Source: an uncultured Alphaproteobacteria bacterium (GTDB taxonomy: Bacteria > Pseudomonadota > Alphaproteobacteria > Rs-D84). Taken from it: a DNA stretch of 64,000 nt. This document shows, piece after piece, positions 63,701-64,000 of this stretch. Both the position numbers and the translations under genes were made by a program. The stretch covers positions 1-64,000 of the forward strand of contig CALXMS010000004.1 in assembly GCA_944389535.1 (NCBI GenBank), read 5' to 3'. The notes under the pieces are model-generated. The model was given only the letters and a program-made list of their open reading frames with translations, searched no databases and had not been told where the DNA came from. Every line of letters begins with the position of its first letter. The stretch's first letter is position 1.

Positions 63701-64000
63701 GACATACTTCTATATGTTTTCTTATTTACCGTATCACCGAATATATCACGCTGCTGTTTGGTTAAAGTTTCGTATTGATCTAATGATATCATACGCAAAA
63801 CCAAACCCTCTTCATCTCGTTGAGACAAGACTGGTAAAATACGCTGTTCTGAAATACCGTTATCCCTTAACACCTGTTCTATTATAGCCAAACGCCGCGC
63901 AGCTAGTTTTCTATCGTCTGCGTCAGTCGTTACGCTTTGTGGTATAGAAACTTGCACGGCACGCGTAGGATTACTTAAAACAATACCGGCATATTCCGTA
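63694..64000 (-). CDS. Partial exported or envelope-type protein (C-terminal end)
   Basis: The open frame continues off the window edge, so only the last about 102 residues are seen. The segment with RKLAARRLAIIEQVLRDNGI resembles helix-strand units of OmpA-like and similar proteins but is not decisive. It overlaps comF by 7 nt. Function unknown. Confidence 0.5.
   Translation of the reverse strand, partial: TEYAGIVLSNPTRAVQVSIPQSVTTDADDRKLAARRLAIIEQVLRDNGISEQRILPVLSQRDEEGLVLRMISLDQYETLTKQQRDIFGDTVNKKTYRSMSW

Overview
The window looks like chromosome of an uncultured, AT-rich alphaproteobacterium with a compact genome. This is inferred from the GapR (DUF2312) gene, the fabH-ihfA pair, the gene style and small intergenic gaps; I cannot name the genus. 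Low-GC gut or host-associated lineages (RF32-like, Holosporales- or Rickettsiales-related) would fit. No phage, insertion sequence, CRISPR array or rRNA operon is visible. Most genes are housekeeping genes in short operons, and many promoters can be read by eye.

Layout. 1-2.7 kb: tRNA-Arg(CCT) beside a duplicated 77-bp segment, then fabH-ihfA and guaC. 2.7-9 kb: a phospholipase-D/cardiolipin-synthase-like lipoprotein, galE, a large Cys-rich exported protein of unknown function, an orphan mraZ and a small unknown gene. 9-13.7 kb: an autotransporter with Pmp-like repeats, rpmF-plsX and a small HAD protein. 13.7-25.4 kb: the tRNA-Trp-secE-nusG-rplKAJL-rpoBC transcription/translation operon on the minus strand. 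25.6-30.4 kb: three type IV secretion genes, VirB8-, VirB9- and VirB10-like, without ATPase genes beside them. 30.6-39.4 kb: two unknown small genes, lspA-yidC, a dacA-recR-rsmA-Kef operon and pyk. 39.4-47.9 kb: gapR and an RNHCP gene, pyrG, comEC, a def-fmt-two Cys-rich genes-truA operon, rmuC and a HAD phosphatase. 48-53.5 kb: a marR-tolC-adaptor-RND export operon. 53.6-64 kb: tRNA-Gln and tRNA-Glu, mlrA-like, gyrA, rpmH, a DUF2147-valS-thioesterase operon, two unknown genes, comF and a partial gene at the edge.

Most notable points. (1) The RND permease has lost the two transmembrane-4 aspartates and the transmembrane-10 lysine of the usual proton relay, and its adaptor is only about 200 residues, apparently without hairpin and lipoyl parts. 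(2) The VirB9-like protein carries a C-terminal SPOR domain and the VirB10-like protein has an Ig-like insert and a Cys-rich tail. (3) Many promoters use a TTGCAA or TTGCGN -35 box. Because TTGCAA is palindromic, single boxes can serve divergent promoters (tRNA-Arg/fabH; pyrG/comEC with overlapping boxes), and one such box points into an antisense transcript that would end at an otherwise unexplained terminator (13268-13735). All promoter, terminator and leader calls are pattern readings without experimental or computational support.
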